Of a DNA stretch of 64,000 nucleotides, positions 44,668-58,033 are shown one piece after another. The notes below the pieces were generated by a model. It had not been told where the DNA came from and searched no databases. It worked only from the letters and a program-made list of their open reading frames with translations. The stretch's first letter is position 1. Every line of letters starts with the position of its first letter. Location of the stretch: the NCBI GenBank assembly GCA_029204225.1, contig CM055095.1, positions 51,404,841 through 51,468,840 on the forward strand, read 5' to 3'. Source of the stretch: Diphasiastrum complanatum. Taxonomy: Eukaryota; Streptophyta; Lycopodiopsida; Lycopodiales; Lycopodiaceae. Made by a program: the position numbers and the translations under genes.

Positions 44668-44843
44668 TATGCAATCCATTACATATAGGTAAAACTTGGA
44701 CACCCAAGCTCTTATAAGCACTCCCTCATGCAACTGGTTTGGGCCGCTAACCCAATATGCAATCCGTTACATATAGAGCAAAGCCCGGGCACTCTAGCTC
44801 TTATAAGCACTCCTTTGTGCAAGTGGTTTGGGTCCCAAGGCCA
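44668..44843 (+). repeat. Tandem duplication, 2 x about 88 bp
   Basis: Both units begin TATGCAATCC and contain AGCTCTTATAAGCACTCC and GCAA(C/G)TGGTTTGGG. The copies differ at roughly one base in six, so the duplication is old. Confidence 0.8.
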
Positions 44844-45359
44844 TAGTTTTAATCTAAGATTGTACCTCCCAAACTTTCTCCCAAGATCCTATGGGGCCCT
44901 ACCACTCACACTATTGTCCATATGACTCACTCAACCATTCTTACAACATGTTTGTACAATAGTAGCCTTACACATGCGAGCCCAAATCCAAACTTGTGCC
45001 CATGCAAGTATTGAAACAAAAGAGAAGTGTTCATATATATATAACACAACTTTGCTTATGGGTTATTTATGATCAAAGATTTGCTATGTGGCATTCTATG
45101 AACATTGGCTTATCCACGTGGCGAAGGATGATTGGGGGCCAAGGTGAAACCCTTCTCACGTGTAAGAAATGCCTCCAAGATGACATGGCATGTCCGAAAC
45201 AGCTTTACACCCTTTGGGGGGCCCTTGATTGAGGACAGTAACCTAAGGACAAGGGCTAAAAGAGTGTGAAGCCCAATTAGTTGTAGCTTTACTAAGTGCA
45301 AACACTTTTTCAAATATTTTTTGCTACAATAAAAAAAAATCCATAATTTTTGACAAATC

Positions 45360-46260
45360 ATGCAAGGCTTCATGGCCATAATGGCTTTTATAAGAAATTG
45401 CCAATGGGCAGTTTCCATAGAGGGCATTGTGCTCATATTTCCGATGCATAATTTGTTTGGGATGAGCCATAATTTGTCATAGTGTATCAATTCAGTACTC
45501 ATGCAATACTAAAACAATAATAGAAGGTGCATTTGTAATAAATTGCTTATGGCCATGGGCAATTATGAGATTCTCCATGAAGTGGGCAATTATGAGATTC
45601 TCCATGAAGGCACTATGCATGCATGGGCAATTTTTCATAAAGGACAATATGATGATAATGCTCATGCATAATGATGGTTTTCCATAAAAGGCAGTATGCT
45701 TATTATAGCCCGTGCATGGTTATAGATAAATGAACCTTTTGAGATTTTTTCTTTTATTTTACTATTGTAGAATAATAGAATTGATACTATATGACAAATT
45801 ATGGCCATATCCCATACAAGATATGCATGGGCATTATGCTCATAATGCCCTTTATGGAAATTGCCCATGGACAAATCTGCATAAAGGGAGCATTTTCTCA
45901 TAAAGGGCATTATGCAAGGGCATTATGAGCATAATGCCCTTTATGGAAACTCGCTATGGACAATATCCCATAAAGGGCATTATGGCATGCACACATGAAA
46001 ATTGGTGAAACTATGCTTGATAATGCCTTGCAAAAATGAATGGGAAATACCCTAACAAGTGTAATGGTGAGGGGTACATGCATGTGGCAAGGGCTTTACA
46101 CTATTAAGGGCCCTTGCACAAGGGCGTTAGATGAAGCCCAACAATAAAACGCTACATTTTTTTTGGTTTGATTAACTCTATTTCGGAAACACTACTCATC
46201 CATGGATTGGTTTATAGTCCAAAGCGCTCTACAAGCATAATGCCCTTTATGCTTCACAGG
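45360..46260. repeat. Cluster of palindromic CATAATGCCCTTTATG motifs
   Basis: The motif CATAATGCCCTTTATG or its reverse complement occurs at least six times in alternating orientation, for example near 45841, 45899, 45929, 45968 and 46239. Two near-perfect palindromes, GGGCATTATG-2 nt-CATAATGCCC, lie at 45829-45850 and 45918-45939. A 27-bp unit TGGGCAATTATGAGATTCTC... is repeated in tandem at 45556 and 45583. No coding frame of note is present. Confidence 0.8.
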
Positions 46261-46899
46261 TCATGGACTTTTTGTGTAGATTAAGAGGAATACTGATGCC
46301 ATATTATGCCCTAAATAATAAACGAATATTTTTTGGCCAAATTTTCAAAAGTGCTTATATGTTCTCTTTGGAGATAGACTCAAATTTCCCACATTCTAGG
46401 AAGGTTGTTGGCTTTTGAAAGTGGTTTAATTCTAAATAGAAATTTGAATATGATTATTTGAAATTATTTGAATGCTTCTAGATTCAAATTGACACGTGTT
46501 CCACTCGAATTCAAATTTCATCCATCCTCTATCGAAGATCATTTGAATGTTGATCAAATGATTATCGTTTAAGTTTGATCCGAATTTTTTCAAGCTCCAT
46601 TTCAGCTCGAATATTATTTGAAAATTTGTTGAATACATTGTGAAGTTTTAGTTCAAAAAACTTGAAAAAAATAGTTTTGGGGCCATAGGACTTGTTTTTA
46701 ATCAAACGAAGAATTGTGATCTCCAAACAAAAGGCACCTAAACTATACTTGCAAGTATGGTACACAAAGATAGAGTGATAACTGAAGAAAGCACTCAATT
46801 GACCACTGAAGTGATTTGCCCTTATTTGAAAGGTCATAGTAGGGAATACACGACTAAAAACATTTTATAGAATTCAAGGTTCTGACTAGCAAATTGGCC
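46261..46899. other. No gene recognised
   Basis: A/T-rich sequence with short direct repeats built on ATTTGAAT/AATTCAAAT between 46430 and 46620. No coding signal. Confidence 0.35.
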
Positions 46900-47019
46900 A
46901 TCCAAGCAACGGGGGGGAGGGGGGCTTAATAAAACAATTGATAGGTTAAAATTATGGAGTTTGGGCGCCGCCATTGTGCTCGAAGCGGCCTCTTATCCTA
47001 TGATTGTGGTTTTAAGCAA

Positions 47020-47930
47020 TTTTGGCATGGCAAATATGGGGAAGTCAATTTTGAGCAAATCAAGCAAGTTGGAGGGCATATCCAACTACTCTGTGTGAGA
47101 ATTTAAGATGAAAAATATCCTAATAGAGAAGGAATTGTGAGATATTGTCACAGGGGACGAGAGAGGGCCTGCCCATTATAGTGAAAATTAAAGAATTTGA
47201 TAAATAAAAGGGCCAAGAAGGCATTGAGCTACATCATTTTATCAATGGAGGATCATAGAATCACCCACATCAGTGATGCAATGATGCCAAGGCAAACTTG
47301 GGAAGTGCTTAGGGAGCAATTTGAGACATCAACTCCATCTCGGGTCATGTTTTTGAATTTAAAGTCGAATGACGTTCAAAAAGAGCAAGGAGAGCGAAGT
47401 CATGCGTATTTGAATCAAAAAGTTGAGAGATGAATTGCATTCCATTGGTGAGTGGATTCACAATGTTGAACTAGTAGACAATGCCCTGTGCAAAATCACG
47501 AAATCTTGTCAGATTTTTGTAAGTGAGATAGCATCAAGGGAGAGAATGCCTAACTTTGATGAACTTACGTGAATATTGATGCAGGAGGAGGAGGGGTGAG
47601 AAGCGACAAAGCTCGACTCCACAATATTGATGACCAAGCTTTAGTGGCATGCCAAAAGCAAGGTAATGGCAAAGACAAGAAAAATGAAAAGCAACAGAAT
47701 TCCAAGTCTCAAAATGATGGCAAAGCAGAAACAAAAATGCTTCTACTATAATGGAATGAAGGATTGAAAAAGTGAATGCTAGAATCTAGTGAAGATAAGC
47801 CCAAGCAAACTGCCAAAGACAAAGTGATTAAAGATCTAAGCATCTTAATTTATGCATTATCATCAAATCAGGAGGATCAAACATGGTATATTGATTCTAG
47901 AGCCACTAGGGCAATCATAATTGGTTTAGT
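47020..47930 (+). pseudogene. Copia element I: gag and protease remnant
   Basis: Gag fragments in shifting frames include INKRAKKALSYIILSMEDHR, ISDAMMPRQTWEVLREQFET and MFLNLKSNDVQKEQGERSHA, a UBN2-type gag. A Lys/Gln-rich stretch follows where the zinc knuckle is expected. The protease remnant QTWYIDSRATRA near 47880-47915 keeps the WYIDS-AT pattern but has Arg in place of the active-site Gly. Stops are frequent. An LTR-like fragment may lie near 47975 (GTGCAAAATTAGCGACTAG). Confidence 0.75.
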
Positions 47931-48129
47931 CAACTAAAGGAGCTTCATAATGGAGCTTCTATTTCTCAAGCAATGGAGAAGTGTGCAAAATTAGCGACTA
48001 GAGAAAATAAAACAAAGAGTATGCAAGTCAAAAATTGATTCTCTCTCAAAAAGTTAAGTGTACAATGAGAGCTCACTTCCATATAGTAGTGGCTCGAGTT
48101 CTTCCTTCAAAAACACATGTAAAAACTTT

Positions 48130-48335
48130 TAACAATGATTGGACCCCATAGATTGTACCTCTCATCATGATTGGATCTCTAGAATTGCACCTTTCAAGAT
48201 GATTGGTCCTCATAATTTTCACCTCCAATATGATCGGGCCTCATGGTTGTGCACCTCTTAACATGATTGGGTCACTTGATTTGTACCTCTTAATGAGATT
48301 GGCCTCATGTCTACACCTCTTAGCATGATTGGACC
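48130..48335 (+). repeat. Minisatellite, about six units of 30-40 bp
   Basis: Units of the form ATGATTGG-(A/G)CCTCAT...TTGTACCTCTTA repeat from 48130 to 48335 with considerable divergence. It lies in the region where the 3' LTR of the minus-strand element J should be. Confidence 0.7.
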
Positions 48336-48554
48336 TTATGAGCCATTGAGATGTGGATTTGAATGCATACTAGCGAATTTCCAATCCTTACATTTTGTGA
48401 CAAATATCACCATTTTATTAGAACTCAATTTGGAAGCCTTTTGACTTTTCTAAATCACCATAAAAATATGTACAAGGTGGTGGTGGACATAAGCCAACCC
48501 CATGATGACAACTAGCATCCAAAATAACCGTGTCTACTTTTATCTATTTTCACA

Positions 48555-48566
48555 CTCCTTAAAAAA
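48555..48566 (-). other. Polypurine tract of copia element J
   Basis: On the minus strand a T-rich then purine-rich AAGGAG precedes TGTGAAAATAGATAAAAG, the apparent LTR start at 48554. The LTR then extends leftwards for an undetermined length. Confidence 0.6.
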
Positions 48567-48573
48567 GGACTAG

Positions 48574-49230
48574 CTATGCAACATTATTGCTCACAACTCC
48601 CAAGACTAATCTATGATCAAGCAAAGGCTTAGTGAGAAGATCAGCCACACGTGATGAAGTATCCACATGCTCCAAAATAATGTCCTTTTCTTGAACTTCC
48701 TCTCTCACAAAGTGATGTGCCACTTCGATATGCTTGCTCCTTGCATGAAAGATGGGAACATATTCACTTGTGATGCTCTTTAGCTCCACCAAAAGGCGCT
48801 GATCCATAGAATCTCCTTGGTGGTGGTGGTGGTGGTGGTGGTGGTGGTGAGTGCCTTGTATTCAACTTCAGTTGAAGAGAGTGAGATAGTCTCCTGCTTC
48901 TTTAAGAGCCAAGAGATGACTCCATCTCCAAGATATATAAAAAATGCACTTGTGAACTTTCTATCAAGATAATCACCTACAAAATCTGAATCTAAAAAGC
49001 CAATCATGCTTTGATACAAAATTCCATAATCTAGAGTGCTAGCCAATGATGGATCAAAGGAGATTGCATATATTGACTCAACCTATTGACACAGAAGCTA
49101 AGATCAGGTCTAGTAATAATGAGCCAAATCAAGGAGCCTATGAGACTCCTATAGAGGGTGATGTCCATGAAGGATCTTTCATCACCATCTACTGGATCTC
49201 TTACATGGTGCTCCATAGGAGTATCTATGC
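48574..49230 (-). pseudogene. Copia element J: RT end and RNase H
   Basis: In coding order, LYRSLIGSLIWLIITRPDLS and FCVNRLSQYMQSPLIHHW (RT end) are followed by GFLDSDFVGDYLDRKFTSAF (first RNase H acidic residue), ISLSSTEVEYKALTT, then after a Thr run HARSKHIEVAHHFVREEVQ and RVADLLTKPL. The conserved E-A-E-Y is E-V-E-Y here. A frame break near 48800 separates the halves. It is close to element H in sequence. Confidence 0.87.
48819..48849 (+). repeat. (TGG)n microsatellite within RNase H codons
   Basis: About ten GGT/TGG repeats read as ACC/Thr codons on the minus strand, exactly where related elements have A-L-T-(T/S)-x-T-K-E. The normal two or three Thr/Ser codons expanded to a run of about ten. 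Confidence 0.9.
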
Positions 49231-49239
49231 CTTTTCACT

Positions 49240-49977
49240 TTTCCATATAAAATCTCTTAAGAATTGAAGTAGCATACTTGTATTGACAAATAAACTATAA
49301 GAAGATGTCATTTCTACCTCAAGACCCAAGATATAGTGCAAAGATCATTTTAAACCGTTTTCCTAGAGCTAGTTTTGTCTCATCAAAATCTATGAGGCTC
49401 TTATAGATAATGATGTCCATGAGAGATATTTCACCATCTCTTAAAGGATCTCGTACAAGATCTCCCATAGATGTGTTTTCATACATGCATAGATCCATGT
49501 GAAAACTTCTTAGTAATGAAGTAGCATGCTGAAATCAATAAAATCCAGCAAGAAAAGTGAAGCTTAAGCTAATTCAATATCTAAAATTGAATGTTAGGGC
49601 CCAAGATTGAGCATTATTGGCTCCCAACCCATTCTAGCTTGGAATTGCCAATTCTTGCATCATCTTCATGAAAGATGAGATTATTTACATATAATGCAAG
49701 AATGAATATTGATCCATCATGAGATATGAATTGGATCATGCACTCTTAAAATGGATTTAAGAGAATAAAGGAAGATCTTGAGCTGAGTCTGCCAAGATCT
49801 TGGTACTACCTTCATGATCTTGATGATCTCTCCGTGATTATGCCAATCCTTTGCCTTCAAGAAACTTTGTACACATAAAGTCGCACCAAATGGATTGATT
49901 AACGCATGAGAGATGTGTGAAGATTTAGCAAAATTTAGCTTGATATTTTCTCATGTGTGAAGGATGGATGGCAGGCA
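49240..49977 (-). pseudogene. Copia element J: duplicated and deleted middle
   Basis: The RT-end segment is present a second time, diverged, at about 49380-49530 (compare TGAGGCTCTTATAGATAATG with TGAGACTCCTATAGAGGGTG at 49140). The remainder is decayed non-coding DNA. Integrase and protease are absent between gag and RNase H, so most of the element was lost. Confidence 0.55.
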
Positions 49978-50310
49978 TCATGCTTGATGAAAATTGCTTG
50001 AAAACAAGGGTTTGAGAGCTAGTATTACTTGCATTGATTCTCTTTGATTGAGGTGGTGTCCTATGCAAGCAAGCTCTCTATGAAGATCTTTCACTCTCAT
50101 GACAAAATTTGAGGCACTCTTATCACTCTTTTGGTAGCTTTGAAAGATTTGATTCCTAAGAGTGAGCATTCTAGATATATTCTTGGCCTCATAAATGGAT
50201 TTTAGTGTGTCCCAAGCCTCCTTGGCCGAGGTGCATGAGCTAATCTCTCTCAACACTTCATTTGACACATTCATTTTGATGACATGAAGGGCCATCCTTG
50301 TCCTCTTCTT
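49978..50310 (-). pseudogene. Copia element J: gag, cut by the outer gypsy element
   Basis: The frame reads KRTRMALHVIKMNVSNEVLR, CTSAKEAWDTLKSIYEAKNI, RMLTLRNQIFQSYQKSDKSA and ELACIGHHLNQRESMQVILA, a UBN2-type gag. Its N-terminal part is missing because the outer LTR begins exactly at 50311. The upstream half is not found at the right end of the outer element, which is itself truncated. Confidence 0.87.
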
Positions 50311-52936
<2,626 letters not shown>

Positions 52937-52939
52937 GTT

Positions 52940-52950
52940 TGGCATCAGAG
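52940..52950 (+). other. Primer-binding site of outer element, split by the inner insertion
   Basis: TGGCATCAGAG is followed by the inner element's LTR. The continuation, CTAAGGTTT, lies at 60883 after the duplicated CAGAG. The two halves together align with the complement of plant initiator tRNA-Met with only a few changes. Confidence 0.85.
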
Positions 52951-53497
52951 TGTTTGCGGGGAAAAAGACCCCCTTTTCAAGTCATTTTTGACGTAAAATC
53001 ATCGCCATGCGCTATTACATCGATGCGGAACTGTTTAAAATTGACGCGTAAATGGCCCATTATGGCCGGTTGCACTTTATTGAAGTCTATCTATTGATTT
53101 ACGTTGGACTTAAATTTATTCAAGAGGCCTATGCCCCTAGTTCCCGAGTTTTTCGGGGCTAGGAGGTGCCAGTTCATCTTAAAAACCAATTAAATTACAA
53201 TTTTATTCACCGTAGGCCACTTTGGTGATTTAAAACCAAATTTGGGGCTCATCCCTTAAATTTGGGCCCAAGTACCCTTTGTTGGTGCCCATTCACAGAA
53301 AGGTGCTCCTCATTGGGCCTCAGCCCTCTCTAGCATTAGAAGGTGCCATCCTCTACAACATTAGAATGCTTCTTGGTTTCCAAGGGGAGGCTCGAACCTG
53401 GGACCAAAGAAACTTTGGATGCCAAGCCAACCAACTGAGCCAACCCCGTTGGGTTACAACATTAGAATGGGCCGGCCTCTACGTAACACCATCTTCT

Positions 53498-53544
<47 letters not shown>

Positions 53545-55616
53545 CGAGCGAGCTTGGGGAGCAGGAAGGAAGGAGTAGAAGCATTGTGCTTGGTGTCTCC
53601 CACTTCAAACCCTGTCTATTTGTTGTATCTCATCTCCTCTACTCTCATCGTGTTGTTTGATTCCATAGAGGCAAGGAGGAGGAAAGGAAAAGAGGCTGAT
53701 CTGCCTCATGCCTTCCACTCTAACTTCTTTGTTGGATCTTTGATGCAAACTATTTCTAATTCATTGCTATTGATCTGTTTCTCAGCCTTTAGCATTGTGT
53801 TTATTCCTTGAATCCTTATTTGTTGACTCAGATTTTTGCCATTTGTTGTGCTGCCTCTAACCCTGTGGTTGCAGATCTTTTGTGTAACAGATGTTTAGAA
53901 TGTAGATAAGAGAATAATGATGCTTAACTATTCATACATGTATGGCATAGTGATATATGTTTGAAAATACACAGTGAGTGTGTAAATCTTTCACAAGAGA
54001 CGAATGCAAAAATCGTAGTGATTTGCAGAGGTATTCGATAGCATTAGACAGGCTGTCTGGACAGTCGCGTTTCACTTCTATCTGTCTATTTGCGCCCCTT
54101 CTCCACTTTCTTGCCTGCAGATCCCTGCCTGTGGTTTCTTCTTCTTTCCCATCTGCGTTTTACCTGCCTGTGGCTGCCCCGTTCCCTCATCAGTGACCTC
54201 CTACCTTCTGAATCTGCGGTCATCACTCCTTTTCCCTGCCCTGCGATCTGTTCTTACATGTGCCTGTGTGGAAAAGCCTGCCTGCGGTTTTTTGTGGGCT
54301 GGGTCCTTTACCAACGGCCACCTCATCCGCTACCTTACCTATGGCTCGCTTTCCCTCTATGTGGCTCTTTCCACCCTGCGACTTGGTGAAGGTCGCCCTT
54401 CTTCTTCTTCCCTAACCCTGCCTACTGCCATTCCCAACGGCCCTGATTCGCGCCATCTTGCTTTTGTTCCCTGCCTGTCCATGCTCAGCCCTGTTGTGGG
54501 CCGTGTTCTTGCTTGCCTGCTATGTAGACCTGCCCGTGACTTCTTCTTCCTTCCGCACCCTGTTTTCTGTTGATTGTCAAGAACCTCAAATCTAATGTCT
54601 CGTCATGCCCCCGAGGGTGTGGATGACTATAATAAGAATTGTGATGAAGAATGATGAGCTCACAGATATGTAAGGAGATCCCTGGAGGTTTTCATACATG
54701 TTCACTTACTCTAGGGCAAGTGGTGGCACTCTCGGCTAAGGCCTAATGAATGGCCATACTATATTATCCTATTTCTAGTTTTGCATTCATTCCTCTTGTT
54801 TCCAGCAAGTGGGAAGCAAGTGGTCTCAAATGAAAGCCTATGGCCTTTTCAACGTGGGTAGTCCAGATTTTGAAATACACTTATCCGCCCCTTAGTATCA
54901 ACAATATGGTATGAAAATATAGCTTAGCTACATGCATGTGATTCCTATTGCAAATACCCTAAACTGCAACCCTCGCTCGCTGAGGCCCCGTCCTCCCCGT
55001 CTCTACGTGCACACACATTCAAATAGTGAGGAATAGAAGATGAAAGCTTACTTGTTCATGTGGTCAATTCCTTGCTTGCATCCATCGCTGCCCGGATTGT
55101 GGCTTATTGAATTTTGGCCCTACGATGCTTGATCGAGGATACATCTCTTAGCTTGGAGATTGTCCATGACTCCAAACTTGTGAAGTTTTATACTATCTTT
55201 ATGGTCCAATCACAGATCATACTACCACTACTAACAAATATTCTTGAAGCCTATGCAAACAGTTCAAAAGAAGATTAGGCGCTTATTCAAAATCTAACCC
55301 TGTTTTACCTCACTACTTAAGTGTATTTCAGCTTATATACGAGTCATGCTTGTACGTCTCATCGGTATCTCAAAAGCTAGAGCTTACACGTGTGATCTCT
55401 TGTTCATTTCAAAGGTCCCTAGGCTACCTGAAAATTGTCGGTAGACCATTAGAAATTTGCCTTGACGATTGCCATTGAAAGCACCTGTGATCATGAGCGG
55501 CCTTATTTTTGACTCCATACCCAATGGAGCTTGAGCTGTGATTGTGGTATAGACCGACTTCCGTTAGCATTTTCCTAGATTGGCAGTCTATTTGGGGGTC
55601 GTTTTATAATCCTTCA
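52951..55616 (+). repeat. 5' LTR of inner element
   Basis: This 2,666-base LTR matches 58034-60877. It contains an (AG)n tract (53501-53536), a GC-richer segment at 54060-54560 with long chance open frames, and a SINE-like insertion at 53369-53454. About 311 bases present in the other LTR (58867-59177) are missing here. Confidence 0.92.
53354..53469 (-). mobile_element. tRNA-derived SINE-like insertion with 15-bp target duplication
   Basis: The 86-bp core 53369-53454 is flanked by exact copies of TACAACATTAGAATG (53354-53368 and 53455-53469). On the minus strand it has an A box TGGCTCAGTTGG (53431-53442) and a B box GGTTCGAGCCT (53388-53398) about 33 bases apart, as in a pol III tRNA promoter. 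It is absent from the other LTR of the same element. No poly-A tail or long 3' body is visible, so it is either a very short SINE or a retroposed tRNA-like RNA. Confidence 0.75.
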
Positions 55617-56191
55617 GTTGTGCGTTTGTCGGGAGGAGCATGAGCTCCTTTCGAATTCTTGTTTATTGTTTGAAAGTAATTCAAATGGTTCTGTGAAATT
55701 GACCATTAACTTGCACAGCCAAAAGCTCATTTGATCCAAATTGTCTGTGAAGGTTTGAATGCCTTGTGGAATCGGAGCCTCTGTTGTATCAATTTTATGA
55801 GTGACTCTCGAGGTCTTTATGGATAAGGCTTGAGCACCGAAAATTGTGAGGTTTGTTTGGAGTAATGGTTTGTGCAAGTAGGGTCAGTGGGCATTGTACT
55901 GAGAACTAGACCAATACTGGACGTGTTGGAAGTTCCTTTAAAAAAAAAATTGACTGATTGAAAAAACTATAATCATGATTTCCACGTGCCTAGTGCGACG
56001 AGGATTTTTATTCTATGATGAGAATGATTCTCAAGCCATAGAAAATCTGTATAGAAATTTAATTCTTGTTGAATCACCCATACATGAAATTTCCAGTGAC
56101 TATAAAACTTAATGATTCAATTGATGAATCAAAGTTATTAGTAAAATCCACAAAAAATCTACTATTTCTTCATGAAGAAGAATAGGATTTA
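55617..56191 (+). other. Inner element leader region
   Basis: Between the LTR and gag there is a possible altered primer-binding site at 55617-55636 and decayed coding DNA near 55965-56110 (FLFYDENDSQAIENLYRNLI) that may be the N-terminal part of the gag protein, closed by a stop. Confidence 0.5.
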
Positions 56192-57468
56192 GTGGTGTGC
56201 GACTTTCTTGAAAATTTGAGTGAAGAATCTTTTGAAATATCACCCTTTCACACCAATCCTAAAACAGATGATTCAAATCAATGTGATCCGATCTGTGTAG
56301 AGCACGGGGGAGACTTCACTTATGATGTTAAAGAGAATGCGACATTACAATTCAATTATTTTGTGACTATTAACCATGGTCCAATTGTGATTCAAAATCC
56401 ATTTCTTGAAGTTGATGAAATCCTAGCAAGATTTGGTATTGTATCAAATGGCAATCATGAACGATCCATTACTAAGAATGTGAGTGTCAATACACTCATT
56501 GATATGGTGGACAGTTCTACCCAAAGTCCTGAAATGGACGATCAAAGCTTGTCGAAGATGTGTCAGAATCGGGCCATGAATCCCTAATTAAGGAACGTCT
56601 TGATCACGCTGAAAGTGTTCCCAACTTTGATGAGTTGGAGTACGATGTTGGAAAATCAGGAGCTAAACTTGATCGTAATACTGTGCAACCTTCATTAGTT
56701 GCTGGCGACTCCCTCTGTGTTAGACCAAAGCCTATGTAGCTATTGAAAATTGATCATTATGATGGAGAGAGAGGTGATAAAGCCAATATTTTCACACGAA
56801 AATTCATGAACTTCTCTTTCCTAGATGGTTTCTCACAACCCGATGATTGGAAATTGTTATTTCCATTATACCTGACCAACGAAGCTCGAGATTGTTATGA
56901 TAATGTTGAAGCTTTTGAAATCCATTCTCTTGACTCATGGGATACATTGGTAAAAGCTTTCTTGGATGAGTTATCACCCACAATGAATATAACGGTTGCT
57001 TGTTACCATTTGGTAACTATCAGACAATGTGAAGATGAGTCTGTGGGGAGATATTCTCATAGATTCAATAGGTTTGTGCAAAAGCACATATCTATTTATA
57101 CACTTCCAATTGAATTGATATTAGATTGCTTCATAAGTGGATTGCAAACAGAGATGCAAGGTCACATGAGACAGAAACATCCAACTAATTTGGATCATGC
57201 AATTGGAATTGCATCCCAATATGAAAATGCTCTGATTGATACTCGTGTATCCACATTCTATAATAGCCACAACCAAACTAGAAACGATCAGTTCCTAGTT
57301 GAGTCAAGCTTGGGACCAAATGTGAAATTAGGAGTGGATTATTTCCATTGTCAGGGACATCAAACCCATTGTGTGAAACTTGGAGACTCTAGGTTTGAAG
57401 CGTTGAACTCTAACTCCCTAGCTAAAGATGCTTGGGAATGGAAGCCAAGAGCGAAACAAAAGTTTTGA
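56192..57468 (+). pseudogene. Inner element gag-like protein
   Basis: Two frames, 56192-56587 and 56743-57468, make up the region. The first encodes an unfamiliar acidic N-terminal part (VCDFLENLSEESFEISPFH). The second contains the retrotransposon gag domain: KIDHYDGERGDKANIFTRKF, DWKLLFPLYLTNEARDCYDN, SWDTLVKAFLDELSPT, IRQCEDESVGRYSHRFNRFV and LILDCFISGLQTEMQGHMR. A zinc-knuckle-like YFHCQGHQTHC at about 57340-57375 has Tyr in place of the first Cys. Stops separate the two parts. No protease motif follows. Confidence 0.82.
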
Positions 57469-58033
57469 CCTAGGAGTTCATCCGGCCTCTAAGGTCGGAA
57501 GAAATTGACCAACCATAAAATCTGACAAGTAGTATAATTACTACTTTACCCAGCCAATAATTCCACAACGTGAGGTAACCAACATTCGTGTTGGTTTTGC
57601 AAATTTAGCACTTGGCGCTTCTGAACTTCATATGATATGTGAGAAAATTTGAAACCCTATGATGATTTGCCCTATGATCTGTGACTGGACTCCATAGCCC
57701 AATGGATAAGGCACTGAAACTTTAAATGATAATTGAAAAAAACTAAGCTGCTAATTGTGATCTGATTGTGTTACAGTATTATCAAGCCTTGTATGTAGGA
57801 CCTGAGATGCTATTCTTCATGAAGATCTTATGCTGATTGGAACCCTTTTGGGTCGGCCTAGGATGCTATTGGAGGTCCAGGGGGGTAATCTGTTGCTGCT
57901 TATCTTGAAGACATGTTGTTGTATGGCTTTTGGGTCAACCTAGGATGCTATTGGCTGGTCCATTGGTCTTTTTGTAACCTGAGATGCTGAGTTCGAAGAA
58001 TGGGGACCATTATTTACCCGTGAAGGTCGCCAC
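57469..58033 (+). other. Inner element 3' interior, with tRNA-Arg-like 5' half
   Basis: At 57689-57720 the sequence GACTCCATAGCCCAATGGAT continues AAGGCACTG, closely resembling the 5' half (acceptor strand, D arm, start of anticodon stem) of plant tRNA-Arg. The anticodon loop and T arm are not found, so it is not a tRNA gene. The rest, up to the LTR at 58034, is non-coding; a purine-rich GAAGAATGGGGA at 57994-58006 may be the polypurine tract although it is not adjacent to the LTR. Confidence 0.5.

Noticed and set aside
45110-45502. 130-residue minus-strand frame
   Set aside because: It overlaps the repeat region with the GGGCATT-type motifs and shows no domain.
53369-53454. A functional tRNA gene
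   Set aside because: A and B boxes are present, but the acceptor ends do not pair properly and it is bounded by a 15-bp target duplication, which fits a retroposed copy better.
53279-53578. Frame ending in an Arg/Glu run
   Set aside because: It crosses the (AG)n tract and the SINE-like insertion, so it is chance.
53978-54573. Long overlapping open frames in the inner 5' LTR, repeated at 59310-59958
   Set aside because: They lie inside both LTR copies in several frames, have no motif, and their length follows from the GC-richer composition of that LTR segment.
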